Counted from the stretch's first letter, positions 9,816-21,300 are shown. The stretch is DNA of 64,000 nucleotides from Anastrepha obliqua (GCF_027943255.1 NC_072896.1:32886501-32950500), one strand, 5' to 3'. The notes: generated by a model not told the origin, from the letters alone. A program made the numbers and translations.

Positions 9816-10384
9816 GAAGAATGAATTTTTTACATGAACTTTGAAACGATATGTTTCCTTCTATAAAATGCTACTATAATCACTTAAACAGAGTCCTTGT
9901 TTCATTTAACGATCAACTGCGTCAAGTCAAAGTCCCCAAACATTCAAAAATCTTCTGTCAGAGAACTTCCCTCAAACACTTGGAAAGTCGCTGCTTCCAC
10001 TACTTTTCCAAGCGAATGCTTCAAAGAACAGAACAAACATCATAAAAGACTTATGAAAAAAGTTATGTTTTGCTCTAAGTAATGAGTGCGGGAAAACCTC
10101 TCAAATTTCTTAACATTATTTCCCTGAAGCCAATCACTGAGGCTACCATTCTTGTCGCCCGATAATTGGGCTCCTTAATGGCACATAAAAGGCTTATAGA
10201 GAGAGTCATTTGCTCTAAGTAATGAGTACTACATTTCAAAGCATTATTTTCTCGAAGCCAATCACTGAGTCTTCCTTTTCGGTCATCCAATAACTGGGAA
10301 CGACAATAGCCACAGAGTGAACTCTTTTTGAGAGTAGTCCGTCTAACTTAACCCAGCCTTACTTACGCTATCACTACAAAATTC
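9816..10384. repeat. Short direct duplication (offset 128-140 bp)
   Basis: TGCTCTAAGTAATGAGT occurs at 10071 and 10211, and GAAGCCAATCACTGAG occurs in both copies further on, with 12 extra bases in the first copy. The rest of the interval has no recognisable gene. Confidence 0.55.
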
Positions 10385-11005
10385 CTCCAGGTCAGTGGGT
10401 TAAAAATATATTCTTGGAAATATTTCCCCTTCAGTGATTTCGTGTTAAGTTTTGTTAAGACTGTTTTTTGAAAGAACTTTTATGAAAGTTTAATAAAATG
10501 ACAGTCAGTGGGTTAAAATTGCGTCCTTGGAAATATTTTACCTTCACGGACCTCTTGTCATTTTAAAATTTTTTGAACTGTTTTTTGAAAGAATTTGTAT
10601 GTTAGTTCAATAAAATGATTGTAGGCGGGTTAAACATGTATTCTTGGAAATATTTTCTCTTAAGTGATTTCTTCTTAAGTTTTTTGTATAAAATTGTTTG
10701 CACTGTTTTTTGAAAGAATTTTTATAGAAGTTTATTAAAATGGCAGTCAGTGGGTCAGAATTGTGTCCTTGGAAATATTTCATCTCCAGTAACCTTTGTA
10801 AATTTTATTGTTTAAAAATTTGTGTACGCTATTTTAAAAAAAGTTTCATAAAAATGGCGGTTGGAGGGTTAAAATTTCATCGTTGGGAGTTCCCGATATT
10901 CAGTGGTACTTAGTAAAATTTTCTGTTTAAGTATGTTTTTGCCGCCTCTTTAAACGAAATTTTATTAAAGTTAGGTAAAACTGCAGCTTAAGAGTTAAAA
11001 TTGCA
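10385..11005 (-). repeat. Satellite array (unit about 113-125 bp), copy A
   Basis: Five degenerate units carry GTCAGTGGGTTAAAAT followed by TTGGAAATATTT, at about 10391, 10504, 10623, 10746 and 10860. The reverse complement contains TTTTAACCC-CTGACTGCC and TTTCATAAAA, the same elements as the arrays at 23440-24020 and 25430-26275, so this is the same family in inverted orientation. Confidence 0.7.
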
Positions 11006-11120
11006 TCCTGATTGCATTTAATTGAGCTTTTCATCTTTGGGGATCCCTAGAATTTTTTTTCTTACTCCACACTGTATTTCTTGTTTGTGACTACTTGTCC
11101 AGAAACTCGACCCATATATA

Positions 11121-11766
11121 GGGTGGGCCATGTAAAATTTTGTTTTTGAATCGGCTATGAAAAAAACTAATCAATATTTTTTCAAACTTTTTTTTTATTT
11201 TGAAGATTGAACATTGTCATTTATGAATGAAGAATAATATCATTCAAATGACTGCCACGATTGGCTTTACAGTAGGCTATACGATCAACCCAATTTTTAA
11301 GCACATTTTCGATTGTTTGGGCTCCAATTTCATGAATGCCAACTTCGATTTCGTGTTTTAAAGCATCAATCGTCTCTGGATGGTTCGCATAGCATTTGTC
11401 CTTAACGGCTCCCCACAAAAAATAGTCGAACGGACTTAAATCACAGCTCCGAGGCGGCCAATTGATATCGGAATTCAAAAACGGTAGCCAAAAGTTCGAG
11501 TGTTGAAACCAAATGTCGTCCATGTCATCCTCTTTAATTTTTGGAAACAACTCGTTGAGCATGTCACGGTAACGCTCACCATTTACTGTAACCGCAGAAG
11601 AAGAAGGAGAGTCACCACTTTGGAAATAGGTTTTCAATATTTCCCAATTTTGTTCAAGCGTATAGCGTCCCATTTCGTAAATGTCAAACCTTTAAGTAAA
11701 TTATGAACACATTTGACATGTCATGTGTGTTACCATTCTCAAAAAAACGCTATATGGCCCACCCTG
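11121..11766 (-). mobile_element. Deleted mariner-like element (41-residue spacing group)
   Basis: TIRs AGGGTGGGCCAT at 11120-11131 and inverted at 11754-11765, next to TA. The minus-strand frame 11221-11673 (150 residues) joins an N-terminus MGRYTLEQNWEILKTYF directly to AVTVNGERYRDMLNELF, then DDIWFQ, SDINWPPRSCDLSPFDYFLW and a normal C-terminus IAYCKANRGSHLNDII. The helix-turn-helix, the first catalytic aspartate and the QDGATCH block with the second are missing or replaced. It cannot be an active transposase, yet the frame stays open across the deletions. Same family as 16719-17645 and 21340-22182 but with different TIRs. Confidence 0.8.
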
Positions 11767-11969
11767 TATAATATGTTGGTTCACAGCTGCCGTATTTTTT
11801 CGATAAAATTTTGTAGTATTTTTGGCTTTTCTTCGAGCCGGGGCATCTTTTCGATTCCATAGAGCAAATTGAAGCTCCGAGAATGCCAGCTAACTGTGGC
11901 TTTAGTGGATTGTGTCGGGGTTGTACTACTTTGCAGTATAATTTTTGTTTTCAGAACGTCCTTCAACAC
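11767..11969. other. Unassigned spacer between two element ends
   Basis: A 63-codon minus-strand frame (11781-11972) has no recognisable domain. Nothing else supported. Confidence 0.4.
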
Positions 11970-12067
11970 CACTTCTTCTCCTTGATTGGTGCGATAACCA
12001 CTTAAGTGATTTTAGCCGAGTTTAACAAAGCGCGTCAGTCGTTTGTTTCTCGTGGTAACCGGCGCCA
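11970..12067 (-). pseudogene. RTE-like retrotransposon tail, copy 2
   Basis: The minus strand starts TGGCGCCGGTTACC (WRRLP) and continues GCGCTTTGTTAAACTCGGC, then ATCACTTAAGTGGTTATCGC, ending AAGGAGAAGAAG. This matches the end of the copies at 9490-9815 and 38820-39085. Only the last 100 bases remain. Confidence 0.6.
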
Positions 12068-13889
12068 GGGGGCCGGGGCCTTCACTACTACTACTACTAT
12101 AACATTTTTCTTTTGTTGCACATTTTATGATTTCTGATCAGAATCAGGAGTGAGTTAATTATTTTAAAAATATACATTACATGACAAACCAAAAATTATT
12201 TTCAGTTACATTGAAAAATCTCATTAATTTGAGTGCCCACAAAGGTGTTTATGTCACTTATCATCGTAAAAGCGTCACGTTACATTTTGACAGTGACATT
12301 TTAAACCGTCACCGATGACCGCTCGATAATGACAGCACAGGATATACTCATACCCGCATCGCTACGAATAAAGCAAAGTGAGAGGAAGGAGTGCTTTTAT
12401 GCGCTCAATTCGTAAATATAATCATAAGAAACAACAACAACTGCATTAGCATCATTTATTTTATACAAAAATATGACAGACAGACAGACAACCAAATAAA
12501 ACAGTAAATAAACAAAGAGTTGATGACTACTTTTGCGGCCATTTTCCAGAAAAATGACTGATAATATTATTAAAAATCCCACAACAAATGTAAGTAAATT
12601 AAAAAAACGGTCAAATTATAATGAAAGAAAGGGGCACTAAAGTGAAAGGTATGAAAATTGAAAAGCAAATAATGAAAAAAATAGCAAAAGCTCTTAAAAC
12701 CAAGCTGGAGCGATACAAATAATGCTGTCTCATCAGGCGCATCATTAAGAACCCTTTTCGGCACAATGACATGAATTTCATAGAGTGAAAAAGATGGCGG
12801 CTGTTAGAATACAAAAGTGGCATAACTTGACAATTACTTACTTTGACGTTGAAGTAGCTACAAGGTACCGACTACGTGGATTTATGAAGTAAGAGCCTTT
12901 ATTTTATGCAGGTGAATAAGTTGATAGCAAAGTTTGTGGTGGGAGTCCAGAGGGAGGACCAGGCGCTGAGTGAATTATATTTTGTAAACTGAATGGCCAA
13001 AAATACAAGTAGCCTTTTGTTTTGTGCGACGCCATTTAACTTTGTTGGCTGCTTATTTCAACTAATACCACCGTCGCCCGCGAATTTCAACTCGGTAGGT
13101 GGTTTTTGTTCATGGCTTCTGCGCCAGCTTCTGCTTTTAGCGTTTTGAAAAATTACATTTCTCGAGCGGGGAATGAACAAAAAAGCAAGTGCAATAGGCA
13201 AATGAGTCATCAAGATGAGTGGTTTTGGCAGACGAACAGATTAATATACGAGTACATATAATATAATTGAAATGTATGTGTGCTGCGGTTAAAAAGTATA
13301 TTTTATTCTAAAAAAAAAAATTTTTAAATGTTAAAAATTTGAGAGGAACTGAAGTTATTTGACTTTAAAAACTTCACACCAAAATTTACTACATTGCACA
13401 AATCATAAAATAATAAAAGTGTTTTCCAAATTTAATTTTTGCTGCTTACTTCTTATAACACTCCAGCCTACAAATAAACTCATTTTAACAAGAATTTAAA
13501 ACAACGTCCAGTTCCCCCATTTGCCAACTTTGATCACTGATTCCAATTCAACGCATCGACATATCTTAACAAATAATCTACACTTTGCTTCATATTATAA
13601 GAAGCGAATTTTCGTGTTCAAAGCCCGCCATCGACAATTTGTTATCCAACATCTTAGACGGGGCTACCTACCCAATGAATGCCTTATGAACAAATATTGC
13701 GTATACGCCATGTAGGCAAAAATTACTAACTTATTCGATTAATTCGCTTACACTAAATGTAAAAGTAAATATATGTATATATATAATATGTATAGTATAT
13801 ATATTTGCACACATACATATATGCATCTACAGTGGTGGTGAAAATTATAGAAGCGCCACATATTGCCAAGTTTATATTATTTATTTATT
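12068..13889. other. Unassigned non-repetitive-looking DNA
   Basis: No gene supported. A short CTACTACTACTACTA run lies near 12090, a CAGACAGACAGAC-like run near 12480, and TATATATA-rich sequence at 13770-13810. Minus-strand frames between 12397 and 12823 overlap each other and are low in complexity. Confidence 0.45.
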
Positions 13890-14524
13890 TTTAAACGGTT
13901 GTAATGGCCAAAAAATGTGAAAGCAGTAGTATCCTTTATCCTTTAACAATTTTTTACTTTATGTTTTATTTTGACACAAAAATTAATCGAAAAATACTAT
14001 ATATATATATTTTTTTTTATTCCTTGAAATCGCTTGCCAAATTAACAATAAATAGTTTGTACATGAAATTATTTATATAGTTATATGAAGAAATACCGCT
14101 CTTAATCAGAACATAGGGCGGAAACTATATTTACTTTTTATAAATATTTTGTTTTAATTTTTTCTTATAAATTTTTTTTTTTTTTTTAATTTCAAACTTT
14201 TGAATGGCCAAAAATACGAAATCTACTATATTTATTTGGAGGGTTAAAATGCGAAAACTATTATATTTACTCTTTATTAACTTTTCATTTTTTTTTTTAT
14301 TTTTATAAAAACATTTTTTTTGTATAAAATTAAAAAAAATTAAAAATTTTTCATAAAAGTTTCAAACTGGCCAAAAATGCGAAACCTACTACGTTTATTC
14401 TTTATCAACACTTTATTTTTTGTTCAACATTTTTTCTTGTATAAAATTTAAAAAAATTCAAAAATTTTCATAAATATTTCAAACTTTTCAGTGGCCAAAA
14501 ATGCGAAAACTCCTATTTTTATTC
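13890..14524 (+). repeat. TGGCCAAAAATGCGAAA tandem array, left part
   Basis: TGGCCAAAAATRCGAAA or a close variant recurs at about 13903, 14203, 14371 and 14494, each usually followed by CTACTA and TTTATTCTTTATCAAC-like sequence and then poly(T)/poly(A)-rich filler. Spacing between the last three is about 120-170 bp. A mariner interrupts the array at 14527 and a further unit appears at about 15423. Confidence 0.65.
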
Positions 14525-14526
14525 TA

Positions 14527-15254
14527 CCAGGTAGATACCTAGTAAACCAAATTTCAAACGTTTATTAACAAAAAATGGTTACAAATTTAATCTTCAAAAT
14601 AATAGCCATCGCTAGCGACACATTTTTCCCATCTCTCAGGCAATTTGTGGAAGCCGCGCCAAAAAAATGTCGCCGTCTTTAGCCGCAAACCAATCATCGG
14701 AGCCATTTTTTGGCTTCTTCTCGGGTCGCTCTTGTTCGATGTGGCGGTGCATTGTCACCAAGTCAGTTCATGCGGCACCCATCTTCCGACCTTTAAAATC
14801 ATACCCATGTCTTTCAAACGTTTGGAAATGGTTTTTTGGGTCGCTCCCAACTGCTCTGCCATCATTTCTTGCGTTTGACCATCATCTTCATCCAGCAATG
14901 CTTGCAATTTGGCATCCTCAAACTTTTTCGATGACCGGCCGCGGTCCTCGCTCTCCACGCTAAAATCACCACTTCAGAGTTTTCTAAACCACCTGAAGCA
15001 CTGTGCTCTACTTAGACCATGTCCACCATAAGATTCTATAAGCATTTGATGAGTTTGAGAAGCGTTTTTCTTCAATTGAGAACAGAAAATCAACGATGTC
15101 CGCAAATCGTAGTTTGAAAGCACGAAATTCGACATTTTTAAGAGCGACAAAAATGCATTGTTGTGTGAAACGTAACAAACAATGAACTGAATATTGTTGA
15201 CATATGACAGACGAAAAAAAACAAGACAGTCTCATTTCGTAGGTATTTACCTGG
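14527..15254 (-). mobile_element. Deleted mauritiana-like mariner inside a tandem array
   Basis: TIRs CCAGGTAGATACCTA (left) and CCAGGTAAATACCTA (right, inverted), each next to TA. The minus strand reads MSNFVLSNYDLRTSLIF near 15130, KFEDAKLQALLDEDDGQTQ and KTISKRLKDMGMILKVGRWV followed by PHEL. It then jumps directly to FFWRGFHKLPERWEKCVASD near 14600. The region between the WVPHEL linker and the terminal HKLPERWEK box, which holds all three catalytic aspartates, is deleted. The size (728 bp against about 1.3 kb for a full mariner) agrees. Confidence 0.85.
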
Positions 15255-15440
15255 TATATTGCTTTTTTTATTTTTTGTTATTTGTACAAAATTAAAAAAA
15301 ATCAAAAATTTTATAAATATTTTAAACTTTTCATTTATGCTTTTCTAAAATTTTTTAAATACTATTTTTTGTATAAACTTCAAAAAAAATTAAACATTCA
15401 CATAAAATTTTGAAACTTTTCAGTGTCCAAAAAAGCGAAA
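15255..15440 (+). repeat. TGGCCAAAAATGCGAAA tandem array, right part
   Basis: Resumes directly after the mariner with TTTTTTGTTATTTGTACAAA and ATTCAAAAATTT-like filler, and carries a diverged unit CAGTGTCCAAAAAAGCGAAA near 15421. This shows the mariner landed in an existing array. Confidence 0.6.
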
Positions 15441-16465
15441 TTTAGTAAATTTTTTTTTTTTTTTTGGTAAAATATCATTCATTTTTTTCGTTGACGGTGT
15501 TATACAAACTATTAATATAATCGCCATTCCAATAATTGTTTCTTTTCTTTCAATAAACTGTATTATTTTTTATTCAGGAACAAGGAAAAATAAATTTATT
15601 TATTTGTCATTCATTATTCGAATACATTTTCCCAAGCCTAATATGTACATACAATCACAAATATTTACTAAAAGCTATAGTTCAGTTGCAAAAAAAAAAA
15701 CAAAAAGTATTTACTAAAATCATAATCATTTATCTTCATTCAACGTAAAACTACCTGAAAGTCTAGCGCGTCCTCGAAAGACAAATAGCAGCAGAAAGAC
15801 ACACACAAGAAAAAGCTCTAACATAACTTTCCATCCAACAGTGATCAATAATCGCTAATAACAAATAAACTTTATTTTTGCGCGCCCGCATAAAACTTTC
15901 ATACGTTGACTAAATACGACGGCAATAGCAAGAAACACACAGCGCTCAATAATCTTTGCTAATTTCTTATGGAATTTTTACGAAACTTCACTACTTTGCC
16001 ATTATAATCCCACCAGCATATTTTTAATCTCTCCAAACATAGCCCGACCATTCATTCATTCAGCCACCACCTTGATGACTCTCCACAAATAGTTATAGCT
16101 ACGATTATCTGTACGAGTACAACAACAGAAACAGCAACGACAAAAATCCAAGGTTTCAGTGCGTTTCGTACTTGTCATTCGCTGTGGCAATGTAATCTAG
16201 CAAATTTTTCAACTTAGGCTCATACATACACACACACACACACTCTAAGGCTACACACAGGCTTACAAATTTGTCTTTTTGTGACCACACAAAAAATATT
16301 GCTCTTAATGTAGTGCTCCTGCAGGAAAATCTGGAAAGCCACTAGTGCCGAGCTGGTGCGCTTCGAGTGAATTTAGATTAATAAACTGTGACTGAATCGC
16401 AAATTTATTTGCTTTTTTATATGAGTAACTCGTAATTTTTAAACGACAAGGCCTTTTTAGATAAT
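15441..16465. other. Unassigned DNA
   Basis: Poly(T) run near 15450, a CACACACACACAC run near 16230, otherwise no gene or repeat that I can support. Confidence 0.45.
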
Positions 16466-16545
16466 TCATTATTATTATGAGAGGATTTAGCACTGTAGCC
16501 TAAGACATTTATTGTACCCCTTTCAAGGATTCAGGGTACATCTTA
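16466..16545 (-). repeat. Retroposon tail motif, copy 3
   Basis: ATTATTATTATGAGAGGATTTAGCACTG followed by ACATTTATTGTACCCC is the best preserved relative of the blocks near 68 and 6330. Read on the minus strand it ends in (AAT)n, as expected for a retroposon 3' tail. Confidence 0.5.
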
Positions 16546-16718
16546 GAGCCAAATTTCATCAAAACATTTTTGTAAATATTTGCCCCATTTTATTGAGTTT
16601 TGTTTCCATCTCTGGTCAAATATGTTTACCTCAATATTTATGCCCCTGACATAGCCAGCTTCTGTTAAGCGTACCTAAAGACCTTAACGTTCTATTCCAG
16701 TATATTCCCAGGCTAGTA

Positions 16719-17645
16719 AAGGGTGTTTTTTAGAGGTTAGGTTTTCATGTTGGCACTACTTTTTTCGTAGATGGTCTTTTTGACAGCTGTCACTTGATTT
16801 ATGCTCAGTTTGGTTTGCCATTTCATAATGAATAGACTTACACCTGAACAACGTTTGCAAATCGTGCAAATTTATTACGAAAATAATGGTTCGGTTCGCG
16901 CGACGCATCACAAGAAAATTTTGTTTAGCGATTGGTTGAATGGGTATGTCAATAAGCAAAATTGTCGCATTTGGAGTGAACATAATCCACAAGCCATTGC
17001 TGAGACGCCGTTACATCCTCAAAAAGTCACTGTTTGGTGTGCTCTATGGGCAGAGGAAATCATTGGTCCATATTTCTTTAAAAATGAAGCCGGCCATAAT
17101 GTTACAGTCAATGGAGAGCGCTATAGAGCCATGATTAATGACTTTTTCGTGCCTGAATTGGACGATGTTGATGTGGACGACCTTTGGTTCCAACAAGACG
17201 GCGCTACATGCCATACAGCCAACGCAACAATCGATTTATTGAAGGAAACTTTTGGTGAGCGCATTATCTCGCGCCGTGGACCTGTGGCGTGGCCTCCAAG
17301 ATCGTGCGATATAACACCGCTGGACTATTTCTTGTGTCGCTTGTCGCCCAGCGACTGAAGTCGCTTGTCTACGCAGATAAGCCCGAGACGATTGACGTCT
17401 TGGAAGAGAATATTCGGCGCGTTATTGCTGACATACGGCCCCAATTGCTGCAAAAAGTGGTCAAAAATTGGGCCTCTCGGCTGGAATTTATTCGAGCCAG
17501 CCGCGGCGGCCACTTGCCCGAAATCATTTTTAAAACATAATGGCAAACCCTTATCTTTATAATAAAGCTAAATTCTTGGCCATAACATTAAATTATATAC
17601 GTTTTATTTCATCTTGAAAACCTAACCTCTAAAAAAAACACCCCT
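16719..17645 (+). mobile_element. Mariner-like element, 41-residue spacing group
   Basis: TIRs GGGTGTTTTTTAGAGGTTAG with TTTTCA (16721-16747) and the inverted copy at about 17615-17644, bounded by TA. The + frame from ATG 16828 reads NRLTPEQRLQIVQIYYENN, then is deleted from the helix-turn-helix to KILFSDWLNGYVNKQNCRIW, so the first catalytic block has lost its usual EAHF. The remaining core is intact: GPYFFKNEAGHNVTVNGERY, WFQQDGATCHTANATIDLL and WPPRSCDITPLDYFL. Counting from the D of QQD to the D of PLD gives 41 residues, the spacing reported for rosa-type mariners. A frameshift near 17340 moves the C-terminus (VYADKPETIDVLEENIRRVI and RASRGGHLPEIIF, ending 17540) to another frame. Confidence 0.85.
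16828..17540 (+). pseudogene. Transposase pseudogene of the 16719-17645 element
   Basis: Open from ATG 16828 to a stop at 17356-17358, with the C-terminal part continuing in a second frame to 17540. Broken by an internal deletion of roughly 100 residues after NNGSVRATHH and by the frameshift near 17340. The second catalytic D (WFQQD) and the last (PLDYF) are present; the first block is cut. Not expected to encode an active enzyme. Confidence 0.8.
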
Positions 17646-18085
17646 TAAAATCATAATTAAGTCTTCAATGCCCGGTTAGAATTTCTATGATGATTCCAGA
17701 ATCATTTATATTTAATTCCATATTATCTTTAAATCCGTTTAGATTAAAAATAGCTATCATTGGTTTCGATTGAACTAAGCCCGGTAGATTCTTCTAGTAT
17801 GATCTTCTGCGTCTTGCCTATACTTCCTGAATAAAAGTTGTGAAGTTTCGATAATTTAGAACTAGTCCAAATTTTGGCAAGAACAAGCTAATCTAAACAA
17901 ACTGTGTTCTAGCCCACACTACAGTTCTTGCAATAGTCCATAAGGTAGAGCATTGAAATAGAATTCAGACCTTCCTTAATTCGATTCTTAGTACAAAGCC
18001 TTCAGTTTTCATAGTTTATTATATTTTTTCTTCATCTCAATCTTTATACAATCATTAATTTTCTTTGCTCTCATTTTTTCCTGCA
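17646..18085. other. Unassigned DNA upstream of a possible exon
   Basis: No gene or repeat recognised. Pyrimidine-rich sequence at 18010-18085 ends in TTTTTTCCTGCAG, a good-looking splice acceptor. Confidence 0.4.
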
Positions 18086-18352
18086 GGGCTTATTCTTATT
18101 GTGTCCACACAGAACTTGATGTACTTATATTTATATGAATTTTTTTGTCTGCTGGGTTCATTCATGTATTTATTAGTACGTCGCTTACAAAGACAGCAAA
18201 TCCCTAAAGTTTTCGCCTATTTTGCTGTTAATCCTGAAAGTGTCTCAAAACTTTTCCGCTCGTTTACTTACTTATTTTACTTTGAAGAATTAGTTTGGGT
18301 TGCTATGCGTTGTACGAGGAGATGTAGGAAGAAGCAATTATAGAAGGAAAGG
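18086..18352 (+). other. Possible exon with hydrophobic peptide
   Basis: A pyrimidine tract ending in CCTGCAG is followed by an open frame that continues to a TAG at about 18341-18343 and then AAAGGTAAGTG, a consensus-like donor. The peptide contains a hydrophobic stretch (LILIVSTQNLMYLYLYEFF, CLLGSFMYLLV), then a basic segment RRLQRQQIPK and a cysteine-bearing basic tail RCTRRCRKKQL. It could be the end of a membrane protein, a non-coding exon or chance. I do not recognise it. It is the only spot in the window with paired splice-like signals around a frame that is not a mobile element. Confidence 0.25.
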
Positions 18353-18589
18353 TAAGTGTAAATTTTGATAAGTACAGGGACAAAGAGGATTTTTCATGTA
18401 ACAGTTAAGGGTAAGTCGGAAAAGTGAAGAACACATAGTAACATAGAGAAACAGTAGGAGCAGTAGAGTCTAAAAAGAATGAGAAGAAGAAAATGGAATG
18501 TCAGAGATGTGTTTAAAGAAGCACTCAAGATTTTATTTTTCATGTAAAAAGAAGTTTTCATCCGTGGAAATAGTAATAAAGGAAGATAT

Positions 18590-19360
18590 TTTATTAGACC
18601 AACAGATTAAATTAAATTTAATTACATTACACTAATATATAGTAGATTGGATGCGATTCATTTAAATTCAATTAGATTAGATTAGAAATTAATTAAACCA
18701 GATTTTTTCCTAGACAAGATTGGACTAAATTTCATTAAATTCGAACCTAGAAAACGAGATTAGATTGAATTAGATTATAAATTTCATAACATTCGATTTT
18801 TGAAAAAAGTCAAATTGAATTGGATAAGATTAGTTTAGACTGAATTAGATTAGATTAGATTAGACTAGATTACATTAAATTAGATTCTATTAAAGGATAT
18901 TAATTTAGACTAGATTGGATTATATGAGATTAGACTAAATTTTATTAGATTCGACGATTTAAAGCGTGATAAGATTAAATTAAATCAAATTCCATTACAT
19001 TGGGCTAAACAAAATTCAACTTAAGAACTTAAGATTTTACTTCCATGCCAAAAAGTTTAGTCTTTACTTCTCAATTAAAAATACATTTTTATCAGTGGAA
19101 ATAGAAGATAAAGGAATGGCTGAAAGAAGATATTTTATTAGACCAAACTTAACATAACTAGGTTCGATTCTTTCAAAACAAAAAAAAGATTAAATTAGAT
19201 TAGATTTGACTTAATTAAAGTTTAGATTATTTTCAACGAGATTAGATTAAACTATTCTCGATTATTTTAGTTTCGATTCTATTAAACAAGAAAAGATTAG
19301 ATTAAATTAGATTATTAGATTTAATTATTAGATTATTAGATTTAATTTTTTAAGAGAGTT
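18590..19360 (+). repeat. Degenerate (TTAGA)n / ATTAGATT array
   Basis: TTAGATTAGATTAGATTAGA-type runs are frequent (clear near 18845-18870 and 19190-19330) amid diverged units. The block GATATTTTATTAGACCAA occurs twice (near 18584 and 19128), and GGAAATAGAAGATAAAGGAA resembles an earlier GGAAATAGTAATAAAGGAAG, so the array also contains a longer duplication of about 545 bp. No coding capacity. Confidence 0.7.
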
Positions 19361-19367
19361 TGAATAA

Positions 19368-19590
19368 GCCGCCGCCGTAGCCGAACGGTTGGTGCGTGAC
19401 CCCCATTCGGGAGTTCGGGAGTAGTTTCGAATCTTCGTGCATAAGCATCCAATAATAGAAAATTTTTTTTCTAATACGGTAACCTCGACAACCTCATAAA
19501 AATCATTTGCCGTTCGGAGTCGGCTGAAAACTGTAGATTTATCGTCTTGTGGAACAACATAAAACCGCACACCAATTATTTATTTAATTT
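19368..19590 (+). mobile_element. tRNA-derived SINE, copy 1 (decayed)
   Basis: Head GCCGCCGCCGTAGCCGAACG with a polymerase III A-box-like region, then a B-box-like GTTTCGAATCT near 19431. The body includes TTGCCGTTCGGAGTCGGCT, AAACTGTAGAT and TTGTGGAACAACAT, and the end is TATTTATTT-rich. The same order of blocks is seen, better preserved, in the SINE at 52640-52912 on the other strand. Confidence 0.8.
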
Positions 19591-19734
19591 TTTAAATAAG
19601 AATAGGTTGGACTAATTTCATTCGATTCGATGCTCTTATTTCTTCTTCTTATTCTTTTATTATAGGTTTTCATCTGTTTTTCTTCACACAATTACATAGT
19701 TATAAATTACAAAGTATTATTAAAATTTAAAATG

Positions 19735-21300
19735 ACGAAATGTTATTGTCTTTCTGCTGATGTCGAAATCCAGCTTTCGCGCCATCTCTTTGGTGGTCTT
19801 CAGGTTCCGCGCTTTCCATATGGTATATAGTCCCTCGCTATTCGGATAATTCTGCCGTTACCAGCTCTAGAAATGTGATCATTCCAAGCTCGTATTCTTG
19901 TTCTTATAAACTTCACTACGTCATTAACGCCAGTTTCGTCACGAATGACCTCGTTTCTATTGCAGTCAAGACGTGTTTTTCCTACGATGGGTCGTAGAAC
20001 TTGCATTTCAGCTCGTGCTTCGGCTTCATAGGTCAGGATTGGTATTATTACAGTCTTGTATATACGTATCTTGCTTTCAGTGGTCATATATTTGTTCCAC
20101 CATACAACATCCCTAATGCAACCTACAATACGTGCGCCCTGCATACCTGTACATCTCTCTCTGACTTCCTTAATAATGTCGTGGACACTGGATGTTTCTA
20201 TACCCACGTATTTAAATTTCATAACTTGCTCTATCATGGTCCTTTCTATTTCAAGTTTGCATCTGATCGCATTCTTGGCAACTACTAAACTTTTTGTTTT
20301 TTCTCTGGAGATCTCCATATTGAACTGTTTGGCTGTAACTACAAACTTATGTAGTAATCTTTGTAGATTGTCTTCAGAGTCCGCAATTAATATGCCATCA
20401 TCTGCATAACGTAAAATGTGTATGCTCATGTTATTAAGACGATACCCATCTAATGACTTGACTTCTTTTATTATTTGGTCCATTATTGTATTGAAGAGTA
20501 TTGGGCTCAGCGAGTCTCCTTGTCGTATTCCGCTTGCGTATGGAACTTCGTTGATATATTTTCCATCTATTCTTAGTTTTGTTTTGCAATCACAGTTCAG
20601 GTTTTTAATGACGGTAAGAATGTCTGCTGGTACACTTTGTTTGGCCAAGTTGTTCAAAACATCTTGCAGTTTGACTCCGTCGAATGCTTTTGTTAAGTCA
20701 ACGAAGCACATATATGCTGGTGCATTAAATTCAATTGACTTCTCCACTATCTGTTGAATGATATATATTACATCTACAGTGGATCTATTTACTCGAAAAC
20801 CTTGTTGTTCCTCCTGTGTGCCCAAGTGCGAGTTTAGTTTGCCCAATAATGTATTTGAGAATAGTTTTTGCGTGGATTGAAGCAATGATGTACCTCGATA
20901 ATTTTGTGGATCTTTTTTGTCACCTTTTTTAAATATGGGTATCGTAATGCTAGTTTTCCACCCTTGCGGGATTTCACCGGTTTTAATTACGATATTGAAT
21001 AAATTTGATTTAATTTTCGACCGCCATATTTAAGCATTTCATTTGTTATGTATCTTCACCTGGTGCCTTTCTATTTTTTATCTTAATGATACCATCATTA
21101 ACTTCATCTGTATTAACCTCTGTACGGGACGCATTTGTAGTTTGTGGTATACTTATATGTACGCCAGGTGCTTCGTGATATAGTTGATGAAAGTAGTTGG
21201 TCCACTCGCCATTAATTTTACATGAGCAGTAATTTAAGGTACATAAAACTATAATAAACTTTGTAATCGTTTCTATGAAGTTTAGTCTAATTTTATTCAA
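19735..21300 (-). mobile_element. Non-LTR retrotransposon, 5'-truncated (RTE-like)
   Basis: A minus-strand element. From 21300 downward it reads EWTNYFHQLYHEAPGVHI and IIKIKNRKAPGEDT (the N-terminal reverse-transcriptase box), with frame breaks between 20885 and 21050. The main reverse-transcriptase body then follows in one open frame at 19800-20885. The C-terminus RPPKRWRESWISTSAERQ near 19740-19795 lies just past a stop. The endonuclease domain is missing. The mariner-like element at 21340-22182 lies immediately upstream. Confidence 0.8.
19800..20885 (-). pseudogene. Reverse transcriptase domain, 361-residue open frame
   Basis: Carries the retrotransposon reverse-transcriptase motifs in order: EEQQGFRVNRSTVDVIYIIQ, CFVDLTKAFDGV (catalytic Asp), SGIRQGDSLSPILFNTIMDQ and LRYADDGILIADSEDN (catalytic YADD), followed by the thumb ISREKTKSLVV and MKFKYVGIETSS and a C-terminal segment RIIRIARDYIPYGKRGT. 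The frame ends at a stop (19800-19802) that splits the usual GKRxxGRPxKRW box, the rest being in frame just beyond it. The catalytic core is unbroken, but lack of an endonuclease and this stop make it a 5'-truncated dead copy. It would act, if whole, in target-primed reverse transcription. Confidence 0.8.

Noticed and set aside
20001..20757. Three + strand frames of 95-117 codons
   Set aside because: They are shadows of the reverse-transcriptase frame on the minus strand.
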